The notes below the pieces were generated by a model. That model saw only the letters and a list, made by a program, of their open reading frames with translations. It had not been told where the DNA came from and ran no database searches. A DNA stretch of 64,000 bases, taken from assembly GCA_902515355.1 (NCBI GenBank), contig CABXUA010000003.1, positions 1 through 64,000 of the forward strand. The letters run 5' to 3'. Below, in pieces: positions 1 to 8,820 of this stretch. The DNA is from an uncultured Pelagibacteraceae bacterium (lineage in GTDB: Bacteria; Pseudomonadota; Alphaproteobacteria; Pelagibacterales; Pelagibacteraceae). How positions within the stretch are numbered: the first letter of the stretch is position 1; the number at the start of each line of letters is the position of its first letter. Both the position numbers and the translations under genes were made by a program.

Positions 1-1736
1 AATTCAGGGCTTAAGTAATCATTGCCTTTTTTTAATCTAGCTACAGGATTTCCATTCCAATAAATTTTGTTATCTGTTTTTAAAACCAATTGTTTTTCTG
101 TCATTATAGTTTCTACTCTCTTTATTAATTCTTCTTGAATACCTTTTCTTGCAGCTTTTTTTATTGACTTAATATCAGTATCAAGAGTTGTAGATGTAAG
201 CTCTATATTAAATTTTAAACCTCTAAGCTCGCCAATTAATTGACCATCAATTATGATTTTATTTTTTTCGTCAATTTCAGTTTTTAAAATTAAATCTTGT
301 TTAAGACTTCTCGATAAAATACTGATTTTTTTATCAATAAAACTTCTAGTTAATTCCTCATGAAGCTTGTCTGATAATTTATCCTCAATATCTTTTGTCC
401 GTTGAACCCAATAATCTGAATTTTCTACCCAATTTTTTTTATTTGCTACATAAGACCAAGTTCTTACATTTGATATTCTATGAGACAACACATCTACGTT
501 TCCATGATCTTTTTCAAGACCTTTTAATTGTTCTTTCATGTATTCGTTGGGAATTCTTTTTTTTCTTGTTGAAAGAAACATAAAAACTTTATTTACGATA
601 TTAAGATGCTGTCCATAAGCTTTTTTTTCAAAATCAGGAATTTGACAACATTCCCACAAAAGTTCTAAGTTGTTGTAATATTGTAGATTGTTTGCTCCTT
701 TTTTTAAAAAATGCCTTAAAACACTCTCATCTAAAGAGTCATTTGTTCTTATGAGAGATTTATTTTCTGGTTTTAACTCTAATGAAGTAATTAGTTTATC
801 AGGATTTTTAAAATCTAATTTTGAGTTTCTCCAATAAATGACCTTAGTCTCTGGAAGGATATGTTTCTCGATATTTTCAACTTCATCAGAAACAAGGTTT
901 TCACAATCACCCGTGGTTCCAAAAGAACCATCATTTTTATACCTTCCAGCTCTTCCAGCTATTTGCGAAATTTCTACAGTGTTTAATCTTCGGGTTTTTT
1001 TCCCGTCAAATTTTTTTAAATTTGAAAAATAAATTTCGTTTATATCCATATTTAATCCCATACCTATTGCATCAGTTGCAACTAAGTAGTCTACGTCTCC
1101 TGATTGATATAGTTCCACTTGAGAATTTCTAGTTTTAGGGCTAAGTGATCCCATTATCACTGCCGCGCCACCTTTTTGCCTTCTAACTAACTCAGCTATT
1201 GCATAAACCTCTTCAATCGAAAAAGCAATAATTGCAACCTTCCTATCTAATCTAGAAATTTTTTTATAACCCGAATATGTAAGTTTTGAAAATCTTTTTT
1301 TATTTTGAAATTCAACACCTTTAACAAGGTCTTGAATAATGTTTTTCATTATTTGAGACCCTAAGAACATTGTTAGTAGTTCGCCTCGAAAATTTAACAG
1401 TCTATCAGTAAAAATATGACCTCTTTCTTTATCACTGCACATTTGAATCTCATCTACAGCAACAAAATCTACTTTTTTATCTTTTGGCATAGATTCAACT
1501 GTGCAAATAAAATAGTCTGCAGTCGATGGAATTATTTTTTCTTCACCAGTAATCAAAGCTACTTTTTTGACCCCAACTTTTTCTACACATCTGTCATAGA
1601 CTTCTCTAGCTAATAGTCTTAAAGGTAATCCAAAAATTCCAGTGTTGTGTTCCAGCATTTTTTCAATAGCAACAAATGTTTTCCCAGTATTAGTGGGGCC
1701 TAATAATGCAACTATTTTATCAGAGGAATTTTTCAT
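1..1736 (-). CDS. Suv3-like ATP-dependent RNA helicase (3' end outside window)
   Basis: The ORF track misses this gene because it runs off the left edge. Reading the minus strand from the ATG at 1736 gives at least 578 codons with no stop. The protein opens with a Walker A motif GPTNTGKT (residues 13-20), has DEIQ at 95-98, then ATDAIGMGLNMDI and QIAGRAGR, which are superfamily 2 helicase motifs. The GPTNTGKT plus DEIQ combination is typical of the Suv3 / mitochondrial degradosome helicase family found in alphaproteobacteria and mitochondria. These unwind RNA for 3'-5' decay. The accessory C-terminal region is present in part and the true C terminus is not visible. Suv3-like assignment is confident. 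The RNA substrate and any nuclease partner are inference. Confidence 0.88.
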   Translation of the reverse strand, partial: MKNSSDKIVALLGPTNTGKTFVAIEKMLEHNTGIFGLPLRLLAREVYDRCVEKVGVKKVALITGEEKIIPSTADYFICTVESMPKDKKVDFVAVDEIQMCSDKERGHIFTDRLLNFRGELLTMFLGSQIMKNIIQDLVKGVEFQNKKRFSKLTYSGYKKISRLDRKVAIIAFSIEEVYAIAELVRRQKGGAAVIMGSLSPKTRNSQVELYQSGDVDYLVATDAIGMGLNMDINEIYFSNLKKFDGKKTRRLNTVEISQIAGRAGRYKNDGSFGTTGDCENLVSDEVENIEKHILPETKVIYWRNSKLDFKNPDKLITSLELKPENKSLIRTNDSLDESVLRHFLKKGANNLQYYNNLELLWECCQIPDFEKKAYGQHLNIVNKVFMFLSTRKKRIPNEYMKEQLKGLEKDHGNVDVLSHRISNVRTWSYVANKKNWVENSDYWVQRTKDIEDKLSDKLHEELTRSFIDKKISILSRSLKQDLILKTEIDEKNKIIIDGQLIGELRGLKFNIELTSTTLDTDIKSIKKAARKGIQEELIKRVETIMTEKQLVLKTDNKIYWNGNPVARLKKGNDYLSPE

Positions 1737-1853
1737 ACTTGTGTTAGATTTTTCTCACAATACTATATATAGGTCTTCTTCGAGAACAAAATAAGATTAA
1801 AACATGACCGAATCAATTTGTCAAATGTTCTCATCCATATCAGTAAATTTAAA

Positions 1854-1883
1854 TTGACTTAAAACCCACAGTCCCCGTATAGA
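1854..1883 (+). promoter_or_regulatory. Putative sigma-70 promoter for the aminotransferase gene
   Basis: TTGACT at 1854-1859 and TATAGA at 1878-1883 are separated by 18 bases. They lie 29 bases before the ATG at 1912. If used, transcription would begin near 1890, inside the hairpin at 1887-1912, giving an extremely short leader. This is by eye only; AT-rich DNA produces many such matches. Confidence 0.4.
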
Positions 1884-1886
1884 GAG

Positions 1887-1912
1887 TAATAACTTTTATC
1901 AAAAAGTTATTA
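1887..1912 (+). promoter_or_regulatory. Perfect 11-bp inverted repeat abutting a start codon
   Basis: TAATAACTTTT (1887-1897) and AAAAGTTATTA (1902-1912) are perfect reverse complements around a 4-base loop. The right arm ends on the A of the ATG at 1912. The only purine-rich Shine-Dalgarno-like stretch, AGAGAG at 1881-1886, lies on the far side of the hairpin. A folded stem would bring it close to the start or hide the start. It could also be an operator. Function is inference. Confidence 0.5.
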
Positions 1913-3147
1913 TGAAAAATTTAGTAAAAAAAAATATACTTGATCTCACACCATCTGCGACATTAGCAATTAATGAAAAATGCAAAGAATTAATCTTAAA
2001 AGGAAAAAAAATTTATAGATTTGGTTTTGGTCAGTCCCCATTTCCAGTGCCGGAAAAAATTGTTGAAGCTTTAAAGAAAAATGCTGATAAAAAAGATTAT
2101 TTACCAATGCAAGGTCTTCCTGAACTTAGAGTTAGTATAGCTAAGCATTTAAATTATTTAACACAAAATGACTATTCAAAAGATGAAATTTTAGTTACGC
2201 CAGGATCAAAAGAAGCAATGTATTTAATGCACGTAGCTTTTAAAGGAGATATAATTTTACCATCCTCAAGTTGGGTGTCTTACGCTCCTCAAGCAAGTAT
2301 AGCTAATAATAAAGTTCACTGGCTAAAAACATCTAGAGAAAACAATTGGTTTCCAACTGCAAAAGAATTAGAAAAGAAAATTAAATCTATTGGAAAAAAA
2401 AATATTTTGTTGATATTAAACTCTCCTAATAATCCATCAGGCGCAACCTGCAAAAATTTAAAAGAAATAGCTGAAGTCGCAAAAAAAAATAAAATTTTAA
2501 TTCATTCTGACGAAATTTATGGATTGCTAAAATTTGATGTAGAATACGAATCTATTTCTACTTATTATCCTGAAGGTACGATCATTAGTTCTTCTTTAAG
2601 CAAATGTTTTGGTGCTGGAGGCTGGAGATTAGGATTTATAGCAGTTCCAAAAAATCTTAGTGATTTTTTGTCTAGAATAAAAACCATTGGAAGCGAAACT
2701 TTTTCATCTGTAAGTAGCCCAATACAGTATGCAGCTATAGAAGCATATACTGGAGATTATTCAGACTATATCGTTAAGACTAGACAGATTTTAAATTCTA
2801 TTGGACAATATGTTTATAACAATCTTAAATCTAATAATATTTTAATTAATCCTCCACAAGGTGCCTTTTATTTAATGCCCGAATTCATTAATACTAAATT
2901 CAAAACATCATCAGATTTATGTAATTCAATTTTAGAAGACACAGGTGTTGCGCTTCTACCAGGATCTGGATTTGGATTTAACAAACAAGCAATGTTGACA
3001 AGATTAAGTTATACCGATTTCAATGGTGGAGAATTTTTGAAAAATACTACTAATTCAAAAAAGATAGAAAATAGTTTAATTGAAAAATATGCACCAAATG
3101 TAGTAGAGGGTACGTCTAAATTATCAGAATGGTCAAAAAATCTATAG
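1912..3147 (+). CDS. Pyridoxal-phosphate aminotransferase, class I/II
   Basis: A 411-residue fold-type I aminotransferase. The PLP-binding elements are in order: NSPNNPSG (170-177), SDEIYG (199-204) with the cofactor-binding Asp200 and Tyr203, and SLSKCFGAGGWRLGF with the Schiff-base Lys231 and Arg239. Length fits the aspartate/aromatic aminotransferase group. The substrate cannot be read from the sequence. The next in-frame Met is near residue 66, after the fold has begun, so the start at 1912 is forced. A TAXI-type TRAP transporter follows 90 bases downstream on the same strand. This suggests, but does not prove, that the imported compound is an amino acid or keto acid handled by this enzyme. 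Confidence 0.92.
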   Translation: MKNLVKKNILDLTPSATLAINEKCKELILKGKKIYRFGFGQSPFPVPEKIVEALKKNADKKDYLPMQGLPELRVSIAKHLNYLTQNDYSKDEILVTPGSKEAMYLMHVAFKGDIILPSSSWVSYAPQASIANNKVHWLKTSRENNWFPTAKELEKKIKSIGKKNILLILNSPNNPSGATCKNLKEIAEVAKKNKILIHSDEIYGLLKFDVEYESISTYYPEGTIISSSLSKCFGAGGWRLGFIAVPKNLSDFLSRIKTIGSETFSSVSSPIQYAAIEAYTGDYSDYIVKTRQILNSIGQYVYNNLKSNNILINPPQGAFYLMPEFINTKFKTSSDLCNSILEDTGVALLPGSGFGFNKQAMLTRLSYTDFNGGEFLKNTTNSKKIENSLIEKYAPNVVEGTSKLSEWSKNL

Positions 3148-3181
3148 AGGTCATTTTGGGTTTATAAAAAAAAAGAATCTA

Positions 3182-3210
3182 TTGACCTTAATGTTTTTCC
3201 ATAGTTAAAT
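3182..3210 (+). promoter_or_regulatory. Putative promoter for the TRAP receptor gene
   Basis: TTGACC (3182-3187) and TTAAAT (3205-3210) are 17 bases apart, 28 bases upstream of the receptor start. TGACCT at 3183-3188 also pairs with AGGTCA at 3148-3153, so a weak inverted repeat spans the region and covers the -35 box. The receptor could therefore be transcribed separately from the aminotransferase. By eye only. Confidence 0.35.
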
Positions 3211-3237
3211 TATTACAATTAACAAACAAGAGGAGAT

Positions 3238-4233
3238 ATGATGAGAAAATTGATATCAATAATCTCTGCATTTTTAATGACGCTATCTTTTGTTACGGTA
3301 GCAAAATCTGCAGAGTTTTTTACAATAGGAACTGGGGGGCCGACTGGAGTATACTTCCAAACAGGTAACGCTATTTGTAAAATGTTGCACAAGTCAGCAA
3401 TTAGTGCTGATCATGGTAGAAAAAAAGGTACTGCTAAGGCTTACAGATGTACTGCGCCTTCTACTGGCGGTTCTAACTACAACATTGGACAAATCAAAGA
3501 TGGTGAGTTTCAATTTGGCGTTGCTCAGTCTGACTGGCAGTTTCACGCGTACAATGGCTCAAGCAAGTGGGAAGGAAAACAGTTTAGTAATTTAAGAGCT
3601 GTATTTTCCGTGCACAATGAACCTTTCCAAATTTGGGCAAGTAAAAAATCTAAAATTAAAGATTTTAAAGGCCTAAAAGGAAAAACAGTAAACATCGGCA
3701 ATCCAGGCTCTGGTCAAAGAGGAACTATGGAAGAGCTGATGAAAGCTATGGGAGCAGACATGAGCATGTTCAAAGCAACTACTGAACTTACTTCTTCTGA
3801 ACAAGTAAAAGCTCTTTGCGACGGCAAAATAGATGCATTCGGATATTCTGTAGGATTTCCTAACGGAGCTATGGAACAAGCAGCAACTTGTAAAGCAAAA
3901 GCTAGCCCAATCAACTTAACTGGTAAGCCAGTTCAAGGTTTAATTGACGGAGCTGACTATTATGCTAAGGCTGTAATTCCTGCAGGGACTTATTCAAATC
4001 AGAAAAAAGATGCCACAACTTTTGGTGTTAAAGCTACAGTTGTTACAAGCGCAGATGTTTCTGAAGAGCTTGTATATTTAGTTACAAAAGCGGTAATGGA
4101 AAACTTTGATTCTTTCAGAGCTCAACATCCTGCTTTTGGACCTCTGGAGAAGAAAAATATGATAGCTGATGGTTTATCAGCTCCATTACATCCAGGAGCA
4201 ATTAAATATTATAAAGAAGCTGGATTAATGTAA
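3238..4233 (+). CDS. TRAP transporter solute-binding protein, TAXI family
   Basis: A 331-residue periplasmic receptor. It has an N-terminal signal peptide (hydrophobic run to about residue 24, likely cut after AKSA at 25) followed at once by the family hallmark GTGGPTGVYFQTGNAIC. Length is typical for TAXI receptors. They capture a solute in the periplasm and hand it to the membrane subunit, here encoded downstream. A strong ribosome site AGAGGAG (3229-3235) sits 2 bases from the ATG at 3238 but 5 bases from a second ATG at 3241, so translation may begin at 3241 (MRKLIS). A terminator follows the gene, which would give the receptor more mRNA than the permease, as is common for binding proteins. 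Ligand unknown. Confidence 0.94.
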   Translation: MMRKLISIISAFLMTLSFVTVAKSAEFFTIGTGGPTGVYFQTGNAICKMLHKSAISADHGRKKGTAKAYRCTAPSTGGSNYNIGQIKDGEFQFGVAQSDWQFHAYNGSSKWEGKQFSNLRAVFSVHNEPFQIWASKKSKIKDFKGLKGKTVNIGNPGSGQRGTMEELMKAMGADMSMFKATTELTSSEQVKALCDGKIDAFGYSVGFPNGAMEQAATCKAKASPINLTGKPVQGLIDGADYYAKAVIPAGTYSNQKKDATTFGVKATVVTSADVSEELVYLVTKAVMENFDSFRAQHPAFGPLEKKNMIADGLSAPLHPGAIKYYKEAGLM

Positions 4234-4258
4234 TTCAACTTTATATTTTAACTAAAAA

Positions 4259-4287
4259 AGGCCCAATATTTTTTGGGCCTTTTTTTT
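4259..4287 (+). terminator. Rho-independent terminator after the TAXI receptor gene
   Basis: AGGCCCAA (4259-4266) pairs perfectly with TTGGGCCT (4273-4280), followed by seven T residues. It is the cleanest intrinsic terminator in the window. It lies between the receptor and its permease, so it probably acts as a partial terminator that keeps permease expression lower. Confidence 0.9.
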
Positions 4288-4309
4288 AGAACAGTGTATT
4301 CTATTTCAA

Positions 4310-6637
4310 ATGAATCAAACTATTCAAAGTAAGATTAAAGACAAAATTCAAGAAGATATTTCTCCAACTCGTAATCTATCTGGTTTACATTTAAAAATAG
4401 TTTTTGGTATAGCTATTCTTTGGACCTTGTTTCAACTTTGGTATGCATCTCCATTTCCGTTTTGGTTAAATTTTGGAATGTTTAAAGGTTTGCCAGCTAG
4501 GGCAATACACCTGGGTTTTGCTTTAAGTTTAACTTTTTTAATTTTTCCAGCCGTTAGAGGAAAAAAAATTTCAATTTTTGATATTCTTATAAGTATTATT
4601 GCTGGATTTTGTTGTCTATACATTTATTTCTTTTATGATGATCTGGTTAATAGAGGTGGAATACTTTTAGTAAAAGAAATATTTGGATTTGAAGTCCCTG
4701 TAGAGCTTATTATAGGTGCCACAGGTATCATAATATTATTAGAAGCTACGAGACGAGCAATAGGATTGCCTTTAGTTATAATTGCAGTTTGCTTTTTATT
4801 ATTCTCATATTTTGGAAAGTATGCGCCTGATATTATTTCTCATGGAGGCCTATCTATAAAAAGATTAGTTGGATTTCAGTGGTTTGATCAAGAAGCAATA
4901 TTTGGGATACCAATAGGAGTTTCTGTAGATTTTATTTTTTTATTTGTACTTTTCGGAGCATTACTAGAAACTGCTGGAGGAGGAAAATATTTTTTAGATT
5001 TAGCTTTTGCTATGGTTGGCAAAATGAGAGGAGGACCTGCTAAAGCTGCAATCTTAGGGTCTGGAATGACAGGAATGATTTCAGGTTCATCAATCGCAAA
5101 TACAGTTACAACAGGAACTTTTACAATTCCGATAATGAAAAAAACTGGTTTCTCGCAAGAGAAAGCAGGAGCAATTGAAGTTTCATCTTCAGTAAATGGG
5201 CAAATAATGCCACCTGTCATGGGAGCTGCAGCATTTGTAATGGCCAGTTTCATTGGCGTTACTTATTTTGAAGTGGTTAAGCATGCCTTTTTACCTGCTG
5301 TAATTTCCTACATCGCACTGTTCTATATATCTCATCTTGAAGCACTTAAATTAGGTCTCAAAGGCATGGATGAAGCTGATGTTCCTCATTTAAAGAAAAC
5401 TTTTTTATCTGGTCTTCATTTTTTAATACCTATTTTTGTTTTAATTTTTCTACTTGTTTATATGAGATATACCGCAGGTTTTTCTATTTTTTATGCAACT
5501 ATTTCTTTAATTCTAGTGAATTTGGTAAATCGTGTTGTAAAAAATTCAGATTTCAAAATCGGTCTGATTGAGTGGTGGAAACAAACTATTTTAGGTCTAC
5601 AAAAAGGTGCAATAAATATGGTGGGTGTTGGTATTGCAATTGCAACAGCAGGTATAATAGTAGGAGCAGTTGGCTCTACAGGACTAAGCACTAATTTAAT
5701 TATAGTTATTGAGACAATAGCAAGAGACAATGTAATTATATTAATTTTATTAACTATTATACTTTGTTTGCTTCTAGGTATGGGTCTTCCAACCACTGCA
5801 AATTATGTTGTAGTTGCCTCTCTTATGGCTACCGTGCTAGTGGATGTTGGAAATGCTTCAGGATACATCTTCCCTTTAATAGCTGTTCACTTATTTGTGT
5901 TTTATTTTGGCCTTATGGCTGACGTTACACCCCCAGTTGGTTTAGCATCTTATGCTGCCGCTGCAATTTCTGGAGGAGATCCTCTAAGAACTGGGCTTCA
6001 AGCAATTTGGTATAGTTTAAGGACTGGTATTCTTCCAATAGTATTTTTATTTAATCATGAACTTTTATTGATAGGAGTAGATAATTTGTGGCAAGCTTTA
6101 TTGGTAATAGTTACCTCTCTAATTGGAATTTTGGTTTTTACTTCTGCAACCCAACAATGGTTTATTAACAAATTAAGATGGTATGAAATCATTGCTTTCC
6201 TAATTATTTCTTTATCATTTTTAGCTCCAGATTATGTTTTAGGTAAGTTCTATCCAAAATTTAATGAGCAAAAACTTAATGCGAAGAATATTCAAAGTTT
6301 ATCTTTTGACCCATCTAAAGAAGTTCACATTAAAGTTACAAGAGTATCTGAATACGGAGAAAGATATAAATTGTTTGTCATAGATAAAGGAAAATTTAAA
6401 AATGAATATAACCTAGAAGAATTTGGAGTAACTGTATTTGATGAAAATAACCAACTTAAAGTAGATAAATTAAACTGGAAAGGGGAGGCTAAAAAATCTG
6501 GAATACAAATGGGAGATATAATAAGTAATATTAAAATTGAAAATCCAGAGCGTCCTAATAAGGCTATAGTCTACCCTTTTGCGACTATTTTATTATTTAT
6601 TTTTGGATATTTTAATTATAGAAGAAAGAAGAATTAA
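4310..6637 (+). CDS. TRAP transporter fused small/large permease subunits (4TM-12TM)
   Basis: A 775-residue integral membrane protein: about four N-terminal helices (DctQ-like) and then a DctM-like domain. Family signatures are ISGSSIANTVTTGTFTIPIMKK with SSVNGQIMPPVMGAAAFV, and GMGLPTTANYVVVASL. This fused layout is characteristic of TAXI-type TRAP systems, which use an ion gradient, usually sodium, to import the bound solute. The last ~150 residues are mostly soluble: after a helix near residue 630 comes a globular stretch with KKSGIQMGDIISNIKIE, which resembles a PDZ-like half, and then a final helix. This extra C-terminal domain fits the DUF3394 tail seen in some fused TRAP permeases. The partner receptor is the gene upstream. 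The stop overlaps the end of the convergent thioesterase gene by 4 bases. Confidence 0.93.
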   Translation: MNQTIQSKIKDKIQEDISPTRNLSGLHLKIVFGIAILWTLFQLWYASPFPFWLNFGMFKGLPARAIHLGFALSLTFLIFPAVRGKKISIFDILISIIAGFCCLYIYFFYDDLVNRGGILLVKEIFGFEVPVELIIGATGIIILLEATRRAIGLPLVIIAVCFLLFSYFGKYAPDIISHGGLSIKRLVGFQWFDQEAIFGIPIGVSVDFIFLFVLFGALLETAGGGKYFLDLAFAMVGKMRGGPAKAAILGSGMTGMISGSSIANTVTTGTFTIPIMKKTGFSQEKAGAIEVSSSVNGQIMPPVMGAAAFVMASFIGVTYFEVVKHAFLPAVISYIALFYISHLEALKLGLKGMDEADVPHLKKTFLSGLHFLIPIFVLIFLLVYMRYTAGFSIFYATISLILVNLVNRVVKNSDFKIGLIEWWKQTILGLQKGAINMVGVGIAIATAGIIVGAVGSTGLSTNLIIVIETIARDNVIILILLTIILCLLLGMGLPTTANYVVVASLMATVLVDVGNASGYIFPLIAVHLFVFYFGLMADVTPPVGLASYAAAAISGGDPLRTGLQAIWYSLRTGILPIVFLFNHELLLIGVDNLWQALLVIVTSLIGILVFTSATQQWFINKLRWYEIIAFLIISLSFLAPDYVLGKFYPKFNEQKLNAKNIQSLSFDPSKEVHIKVTRVSEYGERYKLFVIDKGKFKNEYNLEEFGVTVFDENNQLKVDKLNWKGEAKKSGIQMGDIISNIKIENPERPNKAIVYPFATILLFIFGYFNYRRKKN

Positions 6638-7029
6638 GATTTTAAGATTTTCCAAACTCCTGAAGCTGTAGCAATTATATTTTCTGAACTACTTGTTTCG
6701 CTAGTTATAAATACTAAAGTATTTGTTTTTCTTTGTATTCTGACTTTTGTTAAAAGTTTCTGGCCTAAACTAGCTGCTGTAATAAATTTCATTTCCAAAG
6801 AAATTGTTACACATCTTTTATTTCCTGAAACTTGGTGAGCTGCGTTACCCATTCCTGTATCTGCAACAAACATAAGAAATCCACCATGAGCCATTTTTGC
6901 TGTATTAAGATGTATTTCTTTAACTTCACAATGATACTCATAATTTAAGTCATCCAATTTTTTTCCCATCAAACCGCCAACGTGGGCAGAGTATCCTGAT
7001 TTAGTTTCGTCCATATTTCCTTTTATCAT
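6634..7029 (-). CDS. Hotdog-fold thioesterase, PaaI family
   Basis: A protein of up to 131 residues with the hotdog-fold signature AHGGFLMFVADTGMGNAAH. The HGG and the acidic residue on the following helix are typical of PaaI-type acyl-CoA thioesterases. Such enzymes hydrolyse acyl- or aryl-CoA esters; the substrate is unknown. The track start at 7029 (MIKGNMDE) overlaps the upstream EamA gene by 29 bases. The second Met (7014, MDETKSGY) gives a shorter overlap and is at least as likely. It probably shares an operon with the EamA permease. Confidence 0.8.
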   Translation of the reverse strand: MIKGNMDETKSGYSAHVGGLMGKKLDDLNYEYHCEVKEIHLNTAKMAHGGFLMFVADTGMGNAAHQVSGNKRCVTISLEMKFITAASLGQKLLTKVRIQRKTNTLVFITSETSSSENIIATASGVWKILKS

Positions 7030-7903
7030 ACATTGGAGCTAGTTGTGAAAAAATAACTGCTGATAAAATTATTATTATTCCTAAAACTTTATATTCATTA
7101 AGAAACTGGTCTAACATAAGCCAAGCTGCAATTGACGCAAAAACCCCCTCTAATGAAAATATTATTGCAGCCGGTGCTGGTGATAGGTGTTGAAGAGCAA
7201 TTATTTGAAGTAAAAAAGCAAACCCGCTAGATAAGATGCCTGCGTAAATTAACTCAACCGCTTCCAAAGATATAAGTTTGAAAGAAATCAACTCTATCGA
7301 TGTTGCTGGTATAGCCGAAAATATTGCTGCGATTAAACATTGGAAAGCTGCTATAGTAATTGGAAAGTTAAATATTTTTAAAAATTTTGACACATAAACA
7401 ATATGAAGTGCCCAAAAAAAAGCCCCTACAACAACTAAAGAATCTCCTAGTCTAACTCTATAATTATCCAATTCACTTAAGAGCAATCCTCCTAATAAAC
7501 ACATTATAACAGCTGGCCAAACAGATTTATGTATGCTTTTTGAAAAAAGAAAGTAAGCAAGGACTGGCACTATCACTACATATAAAACGGTAAATACTGC
7601 TGAGTTAGCCACATCAGTATATAATAGAGAAATTTGTTGAAATATATTTCCTCCAGCTAAAAAGAAACCTAATAAAAACATGTTTGCTAAAATAATTTTA
7701 ATATTTGATTTTATTTTTATTATTTTTTTAAACTCAAAAATAAAAAAAAATGGCAACAAAGCAAAAAAACCCAAAAGCAATCTTACAGCTGAAAAAGTCC
7801 AAGGACCGATGTAATCCATTCCAGTGTCTTGTGCGATAAAAGCTGTACCCCATAGAAAAGAACATGTAACAGCACAAATTAATGAAATTGTTTTTTTGCT
7901 CAT
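7001..7903 (-). CDS. EamA/DMT superfamily permease
   Basis: A 300-residue protein with about ten hydrophobic segments in two similar halves, the standard EamA (drug/metabolite transporter) layout. SLICAVTCSFLWGTAFIAQDTG opens the first repeat, and PAPAAIIFSLEGVFASIAAWLMLDQ near residues 240-265 is the conserved part of the second. Members export amino acids, nucleotides or other small metabolites; the substrate cannot be called. The ATG lies directly after the stop of the pyruvate dehydrogenase E2 gene (7904), so it is probably co-transcribed with the E1-E2 genes. Confidence 0.88.
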   Translation of the reverse strand: MSKKTISLICAVTCSFLWGTAFIAQDTGMDYIGPWTFSAVRLLLGFFALLPFFFIFEFKKIIKIKSNIKIILANMFLLGFFLAGGNIFQQISLLYTDVANSAVFTVLYVVIVPVLAYFLFSKSIHKSVWPAVIMCLLGGLLLSELDNYRVRLGDSLVVVGAFFWALHIVYVSKFLKIFNFPITIAAFQCLIAAIFSAIPATSIELISFKLISLEAVELIYAGILSSGFAFLLQIIALQHLSPAPAAIIFSLEGVFASIAAWLMLDQFLNEYKVLGIIIILSAVIFSQLAPMYDKRKYGRN

Positions 7904-8818
7904 TTAAACTGCCAATTTGAAAGCAAAGTCTTTACCCAAACTTTCGCCTAAATGAACGCAAAATCTAGCACCCTCAGCGCCATCAATTAATCTATGGTCA
8001 TATGACAAAGATATTGGAAGAATCTTTCTTATAATGAGTTTACCATCAATTCTTTTTATTTTTTCAAAGGTTTTTCCTACTCCAAGAATTGAAACTTCAG
8101 GTGGGTTGATAATTGGGGTAAAAAAATTTCCTCCAATACCCCCTAAACTTGAAATTGTCATTGATCCTCCAAAAAATTCTTTTTTTTCAATTTTCAAATC
8201 TCTACATAATTTACTCACTCTTTTTAATTCCTCATAAATTTCTCTAAGACTTAATTGATCAACATTTCTGATTTTTGGCACCATTAAACCATGAGGTGTA
8301 TCCACAGCAAAACCTATATGAAAATATTTCTTAAAAATTATTTTGTTTTTTTGGCTATCAAGAGAAGCATTAAAGTTAGGATACCTTTTTAGTGCATTAA
8401 CTACCGCTCTTGTTACAAAAGCTAGAGGACTAATTTTAATTTTTTCACCTGTGTAATTGTCTATTAAAGATGTTCGGAACTGTTCCATCTCAGTTATATC
8501 AATTTCATCATGTTGAGTTACATGAGGAATTTCAGTCCAAGATTTTACAAGCTGTGGTCCAGATAATTTTTTAACTCTTGGCAGTTCTTTTATTTCTACT
8601 AATCCAAAGGCTTCGTGTGGATATTCTACTATGTCAATTTTTTTTTCAATTTTACCTTGATTAACAGAAACTTGGGATTTTACGAAATTTTTAACGTCTT
8701 CCTCTGTTACCCTTCCTGATCTTTGAGTTCCAGAAACTTCATTAATATTTGCACCTAGTTCTCTAGCAAATTTTCTCACTTTAGGGCTAGCAGATTTAAT
8801 TTTTTTAGATTTGGACAT
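7904..8818 (-). CDS. aceF: Pyruvate dehydrogenase E2 (acetyltransferase) lacking a lipoyl domain
   Basis: A 304-residue 2-oxoacid dehydrogenase acyltransferase. Residues ~8-47 form the peripheral subunit-binding domain (SPKVRKFARELGANINEV, SGRVTEEDV). Residues ~75-304 form the catalytic core, with EIPHVTQHDEIDITEMEQFR and the active-site DHRLIDG (His ~275). There is no N-terminal lipoyl domain, which canonical E2 proteins carry in one to three copies. The lipoyl domain is instead on the E1 encoded immediately upstream. The track start at 8824 is a TTG overlapping the E1 stop; the ATG at 8818 (MSKSKK), two bases after the E1 stop, is the better choice. No E3 (lpd) gene is in the window. The core builds the complex and makes acetyl-CoA. 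Confidence 0.9.
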   Translation of the reverse strand: MSKSKKIKSASPKVRKFARELGANINEVSGTQRSGRVTEEDVKNFVKSQVSVNQGKIEKKIDIVEYPHEAFGLVEIKELPRVKKLSGPQLVKSWTEIPHVTQHDEIDITEMEQFRTSLIDNYTGEKIKISPLAFVTRAVVNALKRYPNFNASLDSQKNKIIFKKYFHIGFAVDTPHGLMVPKIRNVDQLSLREIYEELKRVSKLCRDLKIEKKEFFGGSMTISSLGGIGGNFFTPIINPPEVSILGVGKTFEKIKRIDGKLIIRKILPISLSYDHRLIDGAEGARFCVHLGESLGKDFAFKLAV

Positions 8819-8820
8819 TA

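Noticed and set aside
395-1613. Three short plus-strand ORFs (395, 838, 1416)
   Set aside because: They lie opposite the open minus-strand Suv3-like helicase frame, which has clear helicase motifs.
4888-5253. 121-codon minus-strand ORF opposite the TRAP permease
   Set aside because: Shadow of a confidently identified conserved transmembrane gene; no motif and no ribosome site.
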